Origin: Chitinophagales bacterium
Lineage (GTDB): Bacteria; Bacteroidota; Bacteroidia; Chitinophagales; Saprospiraceae
DNA length: 50,764 nt
Reading direction: 5' to 3'
Assembly (NCBI GenBank): GCA_022360175.1
Contig: JAKSDI010000084.1
Location: forward strand, 1-50,764
Below, one piece after another: positions 1-9,296 of this stretch. The notes below the pieces were generated by a model that had not been told where the DNA came from, did no database searches, and saw only the letters and a list, made by a program, of their open reading frames with translations. How positions within the stretch are numbered: position 1 is the stretch's first letter; the number at the start of each line of letters is the position of its first letter. The position numbers and the translations under genes were made by a program.

Positions 1-196
1 CTATGTTGAGGAACCACCTTCCTTAGCTACGGCTAAGGTCGGGAACCCTCGCCTTGATTAAGAAAAAAACCTCCATGATCAGAATCACAAACTATATTTG
101 ATCACTTACTTACTATAAGCTGATAATGGTTTAGATTAATAGAGCAGCTTGAAGTACTTGTATAATTAGCTAAAATCTTTCAATGTCATTTAAAAC
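1..196. other. Non-coding left edge with a small stem-loop
   Basis: No convincing gene. A 7-bp inverted repeat (CCTTAGC at 21-27, GCTAAGG at 32-38) with a TACG loop lies near the edge. It could be part of a terminator or leader whose remainder is outside the window. On the minus strand this stretch is the 3' flank of the large unknown gene; there is a T-run at 62-70 but no clear GC-rich stem directly before it. Confidence 0.3.
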
Positions 197-3100
197 TCAT
201 CGTATCCGCAAAGGCACGGTTTGTCCTAAAGATGGAGCGTTAATATAACCTATTGCTGCCAGTGTAGACCTTGTTACATCGCAAGCAATAAATAATCCAC
301 CAGTCAGGAAATAACCTCCTATTGCTAAGAGTGCTGCATCAGGTAATTCAACTGCAGTAATTAGTGCCATAGGAAGCAAACAGTTTCGAATACCACCCAT
401 AGCAACCTGGCATGGCCTGACAAGAGCGTCTACTAAATCGAAATTACTTACACCACGGTTAGCTCGAACGACAAACAGAATAAATTCTTCAATATTAATA
501 AGCACCATGCCGTACAGAATAGTTACTAAATTAAGAGCAGGGCTTATTCCCATCGTAAGAAATAAAGCATCTATCCCAGCCTGTATAACAGACGTGCACC
601 ATATTAAAAGGGTCATATCAATATCTGGATCATTACGTACCCACATTGGGCAGCCAACAATCAGGCACGCAATATCTATGAACAGCATTATAACCCCAAC
701 AACAGGATGAATAACAAGACCAGTAGCTCGAAAAATTATTGAGGACAATGTCTGTAAAACACAAGACCCAACACTACCGAGCCATACGGCCACCCAGTTC
801 TGCCAGGATTTGCCCTCCAAATTAGTAACATTAATCAAACTGTCTTTTGGGGAGGCAATTTTGTAAATGATTGTGTCGGGTATAGCCAGGAAAAGTAAAA
901 AAAGATTCAAAAGATTAAATTCAGCTTCTTTAGGATCAATTTGTAAGACATTGTGCCACAAAGCTTCAAAAAAAGGAAGATCAATCTTTTTCTTCAAAAG
1001 AATTTTGATTTCACCAAAGCTTACTTTAAGTGTCTCAATGACCAAATGAGCAATCTCTTTGAGCACCGTTATGCCGACCTCTAAAAGGCATTTAATGACC
1101 TCTTCTAATATGTTCGTCAATGTGAGCGTTTCCGAAGAAAGTTTCTTAAAAAGTTCAGCATGGTTTTCCTTGAAATAATCTATTATAGGCTGGGCCAGTT
1201 CAGTTAGTTGTTTAATGAGTTCATTGGATTGCCTATTTGTAGATATTTCTGGAAGGGAGAAACCTTCCCTAAAATGAGCATCCTGTTGATTCGAAAAAGC
1301 CATGATGGCCCAATTGGCTCCTGGGTGTGTCTTTGTTCTAGCAGAAAATTTATTTACCATCTCTTGATGATGTTCCATTTTTCCGTGACGCAAAGCATTT
1401 TTTGCCAGATCATGATGATTCAGGTTTTTGATGATAGATGGAAGTCCATCATCACCAAGTTTTCTTACTTTTTCTTCCAGGTTTTCAAAGTAGGTATCTA
1501 TTTCTTCACTAATGGTACCCAGTTTTTCTTCTATCCAATCAATTTGTGTATTGGCATCTTTGACAATTTTTGCGTGAACATTTTTAATATCTCCCCAATT
1601 AAAAAAGAATCCCAACCATTGAACAATAACATCCAAATCAATCCCTAATACTGCTTTGAGTCCAACTTTAATTATATCAAGGAGTGCCTCTAAAGTATTA
1701 ACAAGAATAGCCCCAAGGCCTTCGAATACCACATAGAGCCCTTTAGCAACTGCTTTAACTGTAATAGAGATAAAATCCAGTGCTTCATGGACAATATGTT
1801 CTAAAAATGAGCCTATGTCCGACCAAATGTTCAAGCTTTCTATAGAATCGTTTTCCCATAAAGCTTCAACCTCAGAGTGTTCCATGAACTTCGCACCTGC
1901 TCGGTCCATCCTTATACCCCAGGATTTATGGCCAAATGCCCATTTCGGCAATTCCGGTATCAATGGGTCTGTGGGTAGGCCAAGATAAACGCCTTCGGCC
2001 ATAGCAGCCTCTGAAATAAATATTTTCTGAGTGTTTAAGGCATATTGCTGTATACTTTCTCCAAATCTTTCCAGGTTCTTCGCCATAGCATCTGCTCTAT
2101 TATCATACTTTGGATCAATCAGCTTTTGTTGGCGTTCACCTTCTCCAATTCTTAGGTTTTTCAAATCTTTTTTACTCTCTTTCTCTAGTTTCTTTCCCAG
2201 GTGTAACATTGGATTGACAATAAGAGCATCATTCATTTTGCCAGAACTAAAGCGCAATATTGGCATTGACAAGTGATTGAGATGCTTAACAATGGTAATA
2301 TCTCCATTGCCATTTGTTTTGACTTTATACGATTTGTCTTGAACGCCAAAAAAGCAATCCCGATTAACCTGAACGTAACAAGACTCTCCAAGCTCCAGGG
2401 TAAACGGGTGATTGTGTAAGGGAGCCCCTTTATCATTCATGAAATGGATTCTTGTTGTACTGGTCATGACATGCCTAACAACCTTATCATCCGGGAGAAT
2501 AACCTCTGTTCTTTTAAAAAGCTTAGTCCGATTATCCTGCCATAAACTAGCTAGGTGGTTGCTGTTTAAAACAAAACAGTGAAAATTAGTTTTAGATTCT
2601 GCTGACCTTAAGGAACACGCTATTTTTTGTACATCATTTGCAATAGAATGCCATTCTCTTTTCTGCTTATTGAGCACTAACATTTTGCCCCCTGCCAAGG
2701 CAAAAAGGGTTTCCTTGCCATGAACAAGTCTGACTATTATCTTGTCTATACTATTCGTGTTTGGGATTTTAGGCCCATATTTTCTTTCTTCTCTTGCTCG
2801 TTCTACAACATATATCTGATTCTTTTCAGCCAAATAATATTTATAATTTCTTGGATGCAGAGAGGAAGATCCATCTGCAATAGTGGTATAAGCTCGATTG
2901 TCTCCTATTGACTCTCCTCTCCCATCGATTCTCACATATTTATGCTTACCCTTTTCAAGCCAATTTACAACGGGAAATTCTTCCCCTTTAAATTCTGCCC
3001 AACCAGGAGTCAAGCTATGAGCATCTGATGAAAATTGAAGTTGGAGCGGGCGTTTTTCGTGATTTATTCCAACCCAATACAGCTCATTCTCCGATTTAAC

Positions 3101-3427
3101 AATAAGTTCTGGAGGAGTGCTATCACTTCTTTGCCAGAATATTAACTCTCGTATTACAGTACCTGTTATACGTCCATAATTATTCCATTCAGTTTTTTCG
3201 AGATTAGCCACATCAAAATTTTCCGTAATATATAGTGTATTATTAGCACCTAATTTGTCACTTACAGCTACAGCTACGAATAACTGATTTCTGCTATTGA
3301 AAGCAGCAACGGCAGTAAATAAAGCACCATCACCAAATCCTGTTACAGCTTGGCGAATCCATCCTCTGTGAGGACCATGCGATGAAATAAAAAAGGATAA
3401 TTCATAATCATCCCCGATAGAAAACAA
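197..3427 (-). CDS. Large protein of unknown function: propeller-like N-terminus, amphipathic and membrane helices at the C-terminus
   Basis: I do not recognise the family. The open frame encodes about 1076 residues from a TTG, but no ATG fits and a stop lies just upstream in this frame (3443-3445). The true start is very probably in the N-terminal fragment at 3343-3651, joined by a one-base frameshift. Residues 1-400 are beta-rich with short repeated blades such as NTLYITENF and ELYWVGINH, resembling a propeller. Residues 540-660 hold long amphipathic helices and a charged, coiled-coil-like stretch. From about 840 to 1065 there are several hydrophobic segments typical of membrane spans. No signal peptide is visible on this frame. 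It lies downstream of the TPR-CHAT gene on the same strand with no obvious terminator between, so it may be the fourth gene of that operon. A membrane-inserting or pore-forming role is possible but is only inference from hydrophobicity. Confidence 0.75.
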   Translation of the reverse strand: MFSIGDDYELSFFISSHGPHRGWIRQAVTGFGDGALFTAVAAFNSRNQLFVAVAVSDKLGANNTLYITENFDVANLEKTEWNNYGRITGTVIRELIFWQRSDSTPPELIVKSENELYWVGINHEKRPLQLQFSSDAHSLTPGWAEFKGEEFPVVNWLEKGKHKYVRIDGRGESIGDNRAYTTIADGSSSLHPRNYKYYLAEKNQIYVVERAREERKYGPKIPNTNSIDKIIVRLVHGKETLFALAGGKMLVLNKQKREWHSIANDVQKIACSLRSAESKTNFHCFVLNSNHLASLWQDNRTKLFKRTEVILPDDKVVRHVMTSTTRIHFMNDKGAPLHNHPFTLELGESCYVQVNRDCFFGVQDKSYKVKTNGNGDITIVKHLNHLSMPILRFSSGKMNDALIVNPMLHLGKKLEKESKKDLKNLRIGEGERQQKLIDPKYDNRADAMAKNLERFGESIQQYALNTQKIFISEAAMAEGVYLGLPTDPLIPELPKWAFGHKSWGIRMDRAGAKFMEHSEVEALWENDSIESLNIWSDIGSFLEHIVHEALDFISITVKAVAKGLYVVFEGLGAILVNTLEALLDIIKVGLKAVLGIDLDVIVQWLGFFFNWGDIKNVHAKIVKDANTQIDWIEEKLGTISEEIDTYFENLEEKVRKLGDDGLPSIIKNLNHHDLAKNALRHGKMEHHQEMVNKFSARTKTHPGANWAIMAFSNQQDAHFREGFSLPEISTNRQSNELIKQLTELAQPIIDYFKENHAELFKKLSSETLTLTNILEEVIKCLLEVGITVLKEIAHLVIETLKVSFGEIKILLKKKIDLPFFEALWHNVLQIDPKEAEFNLLNLFLLFLAIPDTIIYKIASPKDSLINVTNLEGKSWQNWVAVWLGSVGSCVLQTLSSIIFRATGLVIHPVVGVIMLFIDIACLIVGCPMWVRNDPDIDMTLLIWCTSVIQAGIDALFLTMGISPALNLVTILYGMVLINIEEFILFVVRANRGVSNFDLVDALVRPCQVAMGGIRNCLLPMALITAVELPDAALLAIGGYFLTGGLFIACDVTRSTLAAIGYINAPSLGQTVPLRIR

Positions 3428-3651
3428 CAGTTCTTCTTCATTTTAGTCAAAACCGGCGCCATTTTTTCATTTAAGCTTACAGGGGTACCCGGTACATGAG
3501 TTTCCATCAAAGTCGTTTTCACTTGTGCGATTATTCCATTGGAATAGTAAGACTCTTGTTTTTTAGTAAGGCTATTAATAAATAAATGCTCTCCTTCTTT
3601 AATGGTAAGAGGAATGATAGCTGGTGGACTTTCATGATGTTGATCATACAT
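3343..3651 (-). CDS. N-terminal fragment of the large unknown protein, separated by an apparent frameshift
   Basis: This frame starts at an ATG (MYDQHHESPPAIIPL...) at 3651; a TTG at 3690 is a possible longer start. The first 70 or so codons read as ordinary protein. After the AAAA run at 3441-3444 (minus strand) the sensible reading switches to the frame of the 1076-residue ORF. Adding a single A to that run would join ...APVLTK to NEEELLFSIGDDYELS and give one protein of about 1150 residues. The last 28 codons of this frame overlap the main ORF and are probably out-of-frame noise. The cause could be a real inactivating deletion, a homopolymer sequencing error, or less likely recoding: the site is not a canonical -1 slippery heptamer. 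Confidence 0.6.
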   Translation of the reverse strand: MYDQHHESPPAIIPLTIKEGEHLFINSLTKKQESYYSNGIIAQVKTTLMETHVPGTPVSLNEKMAPVLTKMKKNCCFLSGMIMNYPFLFHRMVLTEDGFAKL

Positions 3652-3768
3652 GGGTATAGGTATTTTAAAGGCCAAATTGAAATAAGTCAATAGCCTTTCG
3701 ATTAAAAAAGAATTACAATACCCTTTATGTATCGATCAAAAAAAGGTTAATGAAAAAGTGGCATTAAT

Positions 3769-6700
3769 TTATTGAACCAGTACAAATCCTGCCCAGTAGA
3801 AGGGATCAGGATACTTTTCACGGATACTCGCCTGGGCTTTTCGGAAAGCCTCCGGGATACTCTTACTATCATTCAGCCAATTGTAATAAAAGGAGGTCAT
3901 CAGTTCTTCTGTCTGAAAATCAGGCACTTGCCATAATGACATAATTATATACTTCACACCTGCGATTTTAAACGCTCGTTGAAGTCCATAAACACCTTCA
4001 TTTCCTCTAATAGCTCCTAAACCAGTTTCGCAGGCTGAAAGCACAACAAGTCCAGTATTAGAAAGATCCAATTGGCTAATTTCATAGGCAGTTAGAATCC
4101 CATCTTCTACCCCATATTTATAAGGTTTTCCAGTATTCCAGGCATAATTTGCACCAGCCATGATTAGCCCTGAGCGAATCATCGGATTAGTCGATGATTT
4201 AAAGGCAAGTGCTCGGTTGGTTTCCTTAATTGGATCAGAAAAGAAAAAGCCATGAGTAGCTAAATGAATGATACCGGGAGCATCTACATTTTCACCAAGC
4301 ATTTTGAATGAATCCTCAGTTGCTGCATCTCCCTTTACTGTAATAGCATTCACTCCGGCGTTTTCCAGAAGTATTTTGATACTTTCTATTTCTATTGCTG
4401 TCCATTGTAGGTAATCCCATTTATTGGTGGCTATGCTTATTCCATCAAGGCGATCAAAATTTACTGATTTAGAACGTTTCAATCCATTTTTAGAACTAAC
4501 CGATAATTCTTTGTTCCTATTATTATCATCAATACTGAATAGGTTAGTACTATCTAATTCATATTTAATTCCTCCATACAACAAAGCATCACTTTCATTT
4601 TCTAAAAAAGCATCCGGTTCCTGTACTGCTAACTGGCGCGTACTTCCCAGGCAGACAAAACGGTATTGTTCACATAATCGACCCGCTTTTTCAGATTGGA
4701 CAGCATCAAAATTAAGTCGATGTAATAAGCCATCCGGAGAATAATAAATAACTTCACAGTTTTCTAATTCCTTTTCTAAAGGTTCCCAGATTAAATGATA
4801 TAAGGAATAATTATTAGACGAGAAGGCATAAATCTTCTTGACTAAATCTTCCGTATTTGTAGCCAGGGATTCCATTAATTGCAACAGCATACGCTCTTCT
4901 GTTAGTGGAATAAAAAGTGGGGCTGGCTCTCCAGGCTTAAGTATTAAAGCCGCATACATAACACAGGCAGCAGAATCCGTATCAAATGAATGATAGCGAA
5001 CAAATTCCACAGCCGCTTCCTTATCTTTAAGTTGAGATTGAACATTTTTCCAGTCTGGTTGGCGGGAGGCAAATTCATAATCGGTAAGATTTCGCGCAAG
5101 CTCTTTCTCTAGTATATTAGCACGCTCTTTCAAGCATTTCATTTGTATACTATCTCTTTCTTCTATAGGCAGCGTCAATTCATTTCCCAATTGTTTATGT
5201 AAAGATCGAATCTGGTTAAATTGTGCATAAGTAGTTTCATCTGTACAAAGCAGTCGTCTAAGCTGTTGGATTGAATGAAGTAAAAAACCTTTGTAAAACA
5301 AGCAGTTATCATAACACGAAGCTGCCATACTGGCAACAGATGTTTCTTTCTGCTCATAGACAGCCTGCGTAAAAGCCACCACTTCTTCATGGCTGCTTAA
5401 AAATTGGGCGAGGTATAATTCCAATTCCTCTTCTGAGAGATAAAAATGTGCATTGCTTATTAGCTGCCGATTCAAATTTGCCAGTTCAATATAAAGAGTT
5501 GCGGCGCTACTATAATCCTCCTGATGGTAATATAAAAGGGCTAATTCATTCAGGCAGTTAGTATACTGGTTAACATGAGTACCAAAAGTATTTCTAACAA
5601 TACCCAGAGCTTCTAGATAATAATGTTCGGATTTTGCATATCTATCTGTATCTGCATATAAACCTGCTAAAGATTGCAAGATGAGCGCATAGCGATAATG
5701 TTTTTTACCCAATACTTTTCCTCTAATATTCAATGCATCCAGAAATAGGGATTCTGCTTTTTCATAATCTCCGGTAGCCTGATAAAAAACAGCTAAAAGA
5801 TTGAGTATATCAGCATAGGCATCATGAGATGTTCCTACGGTAGATTCCAGTATAGATAAAGATTTATGGTAAAGGGATTCTGCTTTTTCAAACTCCTTCA
5901 TTGTCAGATATAAATCTGCTAAATTGCCCATGCTATAAGAATAATAGAAACTATTATCTCCTTCCAGGCTTGCCCATAAATTGATACATTCAAGATATAG
6001 TGCTTCTGATTTTTTATAATTTCCTAGTTGATTAAAAAAGCTGGCCCGATTACTTAAGCTCAGAGCGTACTGAGGACTTTTTTTACCAAACACTTTAGCT
6101 CTTAGTTTTAAATCTTCTTCATAGAGAGCATCTGCTCTGACAAAATCCGCTTTTATATAATAGAGGTTGGCTAAATTCCCCACACAACTAACATAGTTTC
6201 GCCCTCCAGTATCTTTAAGTTCATTTTCAAATATTGATTTTGCTTTCAGGTATATCAATTCTGCTTCATCATACCAACCAATTGTTCTATATAAAATACC
6301 TAAATTGATGAGTACTTTAGTATATCCGGCTTTGTCTTTTTCCAAAATTGGTAGCGCTTCCATAAAAGCTGCTTCTGCTGCATCATACTGGGCTGTTCTT
6401 GTATAATACAGGCCTAAATGGTTTAGTGTTTTAGCATATTCAGGGTGGTATATTCCCAAACGTTTTTCACGAGCATTTTTTATTTCCTGATAAATCTCTC
6501 CTGCTTTATTAAATGCTCCATTTACCATATATAATTCTCCCAAGTAATCCAGGTTGAGCAGGTATTCTGTTTGCTCCTCCTTTGCATGTATCCAATAAAT
6601 ACGTTTTGCTTCCAGCATATTAGATTCTGCCACATTCATATCTCCCTGTAAATACAAAAGCCGTCCAAAATTAGCCATCACTCGCGCATGAGCATAGGTT

Positions 6701-6906
6701 TCTTTCTCCGGCAAGCTGGCGAGTAATTGCTTTGCAGTCGTATTCACTTCTAAAGCCTGTTCCAATTTTCCATTTTCCATCCTATCCCGAACGAGCGATA
6801 TTAAGCTATCAATTTGATGCTCTACTGGAGATTGGGAAAAAAGCATAATAGGAACCCAACTTATACATAGAAGGACAATGATTCTCATAGATTTGATGTT
6901 TGCCAT
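3769..6906 (-). CDS. Exported TPR-repeat protein with C-terminal CHAT (caspase-HetF-associated) peptidase domain
   Basis: The product has 1045 residues. A hydrophobic signal-like segment lies at about residues 7-24 (RIIVLLCISWVPIMLFSQS), so it probably acts outside the cytoplasm. About a dozen tetratricopeptide repeats follow from residue 35 to 490, with recurring ALY/AESLYL and YA..LN.LA patterns. A helical linker precedes the CHAT domain at about 770-1045. The predicted catalytic dyad is present: H885 in HLATHGFFF and C959 in LSACETGLG, so the peptidase could be active. CHAT is a clan CD peptidase family that includes separase-like enzymes and the TPR-CHAT protease of type III-E CRISPR systems. 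The gene starts 2 nt after the anti-sigma gene and is the third gene of a sigma / anti-sigma / CHAT operon. Substrate unknown. The anti-sigma factor and the downstream membrane-active protein are candidates (inference). Confidence 0.9.
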   Translation of the reverse strand: MANIKSMRIIVLLCISWVPIMLFSQSPVEHQIDSLISLVRDRMENGKLEQALEVNTTAKQLLASLPEKETYAHARVMANFGRLLYLQGDMNVAESNMLEAKRIYWIHAKEEQTEYLLNLDYLGELYMVNGAFNKAGEIYQEIKNAREKRLGIYHPEYAKTLNHLGLYYTRTAQYDAAEAAFMEALPILEKDKAGYTKVLINLGILYRTIGWYDEAELIYLKAKSIFENELKDTGGRNYVSCVGNLANLYYIKADFVRADALYEEDLKLRAKVFGKKSPQYALSLSNRASFFNQLGNYKKSEALYLECINLWASLEGDNSFYYSYSMGNLADLYLTMKEFEKAESLYHKSLSILESTVGTSHDAYADILNLLAVFYQATGDYEKAESLFLDALNIRGKVLGKKHYRYALILQSLAGLYADTDRYAKSEHYYLEALGIVRNTFGTHVNQYTNCLNELALLYYHQEDYSSAATLYIELANLNRQLISNAHFYLSEEELELYLAQFLSSHEEVVAFTQAVYEQKETSVASMAASCYDNCLFYKGFLLHSIQQLRRLLCTDETTYAQFNQIRSLHKQLGNELTLPIEERDSIQMKCLKERANILEKELARNLTDYEFASRQPDWKNVQSQLKDKEAAVEFVRYHSFDTDSAACVMYAALILKPGEPAPLFIPLTEERMLLQLMESLATNTEDLVKKIYAFSSNNYSLYHLIWEPLEKELENCEVIYYSPDGLLHRLNFDAVQSEKAGRLCEQYRFVCLGSTRQLAVQEPDAFLENESDALLYGGIKYELDSTNLFSIDDNNRNKELSVSSKNGLKRSKSVNFDRLDGISIATNKWDYLQWTAIEIESIKILLENAGVNAITVKGDAATEDSFKMLGENVDAPGIIHLATHGFFFSDPIKETNRALAFKSSTNPMIRSGLIMAGANYAWNTGKPYKYGVEDGILTAYEISQLDLSNTGLVVLSACETGLGAIRGNEGVYGLQRAFKIAGVKYIIMSLWQVPDFQTEELMTSFYYNWLNDSKSIPEAFRKAQASIREKYPDPFYWAGFVLVQ

Positions 6907-6908
6907 TC

Positions 6909-7829
6909 TTATTCTATCAAAAGAAGTGCTCTTTGTGCTTGCCGAATATAGGGGTGCTCTTCCTCTGATATTACCTTATTCATCCATTGTATCGCTTGCT
7001 GTTTATCTTTCATTATTAAGCAGGTAAGGCCACGATGCCAGTCAAGATAATCACTCCAGGCAGGATGTGCAGATTCCAATTCATTAAAATAATACAATGC
7101 TTCCTGGCCTTGTCCCATTTCCAGCAAACAATACCCTTTCATCATTCGGAGCGTGTCATTATCTGGCAACTCACGCTCCAAAGTTTTTAAACGGATATAA
7201 GCAGTAGTAAAAGCTCTATTTTGAAGTAGCGAATCTGCATGTCTTAATGACCTACTCAACTTATAATCCTTTGGCAAATAATTGGTATACCAAATCTGAT
7301 CCAACAGGCTTTTCCAATTTTCATCCACTTCTTGTTGTCCTCGAACTGATGGTGAAGGATAAGGAGGAGGAGTTAAGTCAGAACTAGTTTCCTGACTTGC
7401 TATAGGCCCATTGTCTGTTCTGACCTCCTGCTTGGGTAACACCTCTTCAACAGGCGTGTTTATTTTATCTATTGGCTCGCTTTCTGATGGAGCCGGTGAA
7501 GCTTCTTCTTTTATTTCACGATTTGGTACTAATACAGACTGAGTATCCTCTTGTGTATTATAGTAATACAGTCCTCCAGCCAAAACAAAGATCAAACCTC
7601 CTATCCACCTCCAAAGAAAAGGACGCGTCCGAGGAGGAGTTGGTTTATCTTCTAGTGTTCTTGTAACCTGTTCTCTTATCCCTTGCAATTCTACATCCTC
7701 TATAAGCTGTCGAAATGTATTTACCTCAATAGCTAATTCGGGATTTTTTGCCATTGCTCTCTCAAAAGCAACTTGCTCTTCTTCACTTAATTCTCCATTG
7801 ATATATGCTTCTATTTCTGATTGTTTCAT
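6909..7829 (-). CDS. Membrane anti-sigma-like protein with periplasmic TPR-like tail
   Basis: The product has 306 residues. The N-terminus (MKQSEIEAYINGELSEEE) has the short helical form of Bacteroidota anti-sigma factors, without the HxxxCxxC zinc motif. One transmembrane helix lies at about 72-90 (FLWRWIGGLIFVLAGGLYYY), placing the N-terminus in the cytoplasm and the rest in the periplasm. Residues 95-170 are Pro/Ser/Glu-rich and look disordered. Residues 195-306 are helical with TPR-like ALYYFNELE and QQAIQWMNKVI units. It sits 17 nt after the ECF sigma gene and 2 nt before the TPR-CHAT gene, so it very probably binds that sigma factor. The disordered periplasmic linker is a plausible site for regulated proteolysis, possibly by the exported CHAT protein. 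That link is inference. Confidence 0.75.
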   Translation of the reverse strand: MKQSEIEAYINGELSEEEQVAFERAMAKNPELAIEVNTFRQLIEDVELQGIREQVTRTLEDKPTPPRTRPFLWRWIGGLIFVLAGGLYYYNTQEDTQSVLVPNREIKEEASPAPSESEPIDKINTPVEEVLPKQEVRTDNGPIASQETSSDLTPPPYPSPSVRGQQEVDENWKSLLDQIWYTNYLPKDYKLSRSLRHADSLLQNRAFTTAYIRLKTLERELPDNDTLRMMKGYCLLEMGQGQEALYYFNELESAHPAWSDYLDWHRGLTCLIMKDKQQAIQWMNKVISEEEHPYIRQAQRALLLIE

Positions 7830-7846
7830 GGCTGTTTTTTCCTCTC

Positions 7847-8443
7847 TTAAAACACTTTGTAAATACCTGATGCTTTAGCTAAATTGGCTAATTGTTTCAA
7901 GCATTGACTACGCTTACTTTTCAATGAATTGATAGTAGAAAAAGGCACTAATTTTTTCTCCAACAACTCTTTATCTCGATAATGTTGATAATATTTCATT
8001 TCTATAAGCTGTCTACATGTATGCCCTAATTTGTGGAGTAATTGACCGACGATTACTTGTCGTTCTTTATCCTCATAATATTTTTCGGGATTTAGCTTAC
8101 TATGTTCTGACAAATGCTCTATAGTTTCTGTGGGTGGTTTTTTAGAACGTATCTTATTTGCCAGTAACTTGCGCAATACCCCCATAGCATAAGCTGCAGG
8201 ATGAAAGTCCTGAAACTCAAAAGTTTGTTTACGTATATTAGCGATCGTGATTACTAAAACATCATTTAACAACTCTTCTGCATCTTCCAGTGATAAGCCT
8301 ACATCCAGGCAAGCTTTTCTAACATCAGGCTGTATTCGCTTGGCCAATTGTTGTATAGCAGATGGTGATGCTTTCCCCAGAGATATGTATAACTCCCGCT
8401 TATCATTTCGATTACTTTCCTCCTGGCTCGCTTTCAAAGGCAT
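7847..8443 (-). CDS. RNA polymerase sigma factor, ECF family
   Basis: The product has 198 residues, the usual size for ECF sigma factors. Region 2 is visible at about residues 50-100, with the helix DAEELLNDVLVITIANI followed by a YAMGVLRKLLANKIRSKK stretch. Region 4 lies at about 130-190, with the pattern CRQLIEMKYYQHYRDKELLEKK and a helix-turn-helix ending in KSKRSQCLKQL. It is the first gene of an operon with a membrane anti-sigma and a TPR-CHAT protein. A TTTG-N20-TATATTTG promoter lies about 50 nt upstream of the start, so expression probably uses the housekeeping sigma factor, with activity controlled post-translationally. Its target promoters cannot be seen from this window. Confidence 0.85.
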   Translation of the reverse strand: MPLKASQEESNRNDKRELYISLGKASPSAIQQLAKRIQPDVRKACLDVGLSLEDAEELLNDVLVITIANIRKQTFEFQDFHPAAYAMGVLRKLLANKIRSKKPPTETIEHLSEHSKLNPEKYYEDKERQVIVGQLLHKLGHTCRQLIEMKYYQHYRDKELLEKKLVPFSTINSLKSKRSQCLKQLANLAKASGIYKVF

Positions 8444-8494
8444 TTATGTTAAAAAATCAGAAAAGGTTAATGATACCTGGCAGATTATTATTTT

Positions 8495-8526
8495 CAAATA
8501 TAGTATTTATAAATAGACACAACAAA
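8495..8526 (-). promoter_or_regulatory. Bacteroidota-type promoter of the sigma / anti-sigma / CHAT operon
   Basis: On the minus strand TTTG (8526-8523) is followed after exactly 20 nt by TATATTTG (8502-8495). This matches the Bacteroidetes -33 TTTG and -7 TAnnTTTG consensus, both boxes intact. Predicted transcription start is near 8488, about 45 nt before the sigma factor ATG. Confidence 0.7.
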
Positions 8527-8580
8527 AGTGAACGCATTAGCTTAAATAACCGTTGGACCAGTTAACACAACGATTGTATT

Positions 8581-8982
8581 ATGGATTTAAAAGCACTCCA
8601 CGCCGAGCTACAATTCCGAACCTCCAGAAGCTCAGGTAGTGGTGGTCAACATGTGAATAAAGTAGAAACAAGAATAGAGTTGTTATTCTCTGTTAGGGAA
8701 AGTCAGTTTTTATCCAATGATGAAAAAGAGCGCCTGCTCCAATTATTAGCCAACCGCATTAATAAGGAAGGGATATTGCTCATTGCCAGCGGTAATTATC
8801 GCTCACAGCTCAGAAACAAAAAAGCTGCCATTGAAAAGTTTGATGAACTGTTGGGAGAAGCATTAAAGCCTCCAAAAAAACGTAAACCCGTTAAAAAATT
8901 GACTGCCAATCCAGAAAAAAGACTAGAAGCTAAAAAACGGCATTCAGAAAAGAAAGCGCTAAGAGGGAAAGTGTTTCAGTAG
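8581..8982 (+). CDS. arfB: Peptidyl-tRNA hydrolase ArfB (ribosome rescue factor)
   Basis: The product has 133 residues; the E. coli protein has 140. The RF1/RF2-like catalytic domain carries the GGQ motif in SRSSGSGGQHVNKVETR at about residues 15-31. The C-terminal tail (PPKKRKPVKKLT...KRLEAKKRHSEKKALRGK) is very basic, as expected for the ArfB tail that enters the empty mRNA channel of stalled ribosomes. Known role: hydrolysis of peptidyl-tRNA on ribosomes stalled without a stop codon. It stands alone, divergent from the sigma operon and convergent with the BatA-like gene. The full-length release factors are excluded by the size and by the tail. Confidence 0.95.
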   Translation: MDLKALHAELQFRTSRSSGSGGQHVNKVETRIELLFSVRESQFLSNDEKERLLQLLANRINKEGILLIASGNYRSQLRNKKAAIEKFDELLGEALKPPKKRKPVKKLTANPEKRLEAKKRHSEKKALRGKVFQ

Positions 8983-9296
8983 GCAGGTAGCAGTATTTAG
9001 TGTTTAGAAGGCAGTATGCTGATAGCTTGAATTTTGGTGGCTTTTACTCTTAATAGAATACTCCAGGTGTACTCAAAATGTTCTTTAGCATTAGCTAGCA
9101 AGTTGAGCATTTTAAACCTTCGTAAACTATCCTAAACGCTTTCAATTTCAGCTTCTAATTTTACCCCCGCATCCCCCAAAAGCCTGAAATACATATGTGA
9201 TGAATCGCTTATCTTCTAATCCCTCTAAACTTTTCTTCTCCCTTTGGATACATCACTTTTTAGCTACATAACTCTCTCTCTACATCAACTCTTCAT
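8983..9296. other. Convergent intergenic region, nothing recognised
   Basis: This stretch of about 315 bases lies between the 3' ends of arfB and the BatA-like gene. I see no ORF with coding character, no RNA gene and no strong hairpin with a T-tract. A weak AAAATG...CATTTT pairing around 9077-9115 is the only symmetry, too short to call as a terminator. Confidence 0.4.

Noticed and set aside
3425-3445. Programmed -1 ribosomal frameshift for the split gene
   Set aside because: The ACT AAA ATG context is not a canonical X XXY YYZ heptamer and no strong downstream pseudoknot was evident. An indel in the A-run is simpler.
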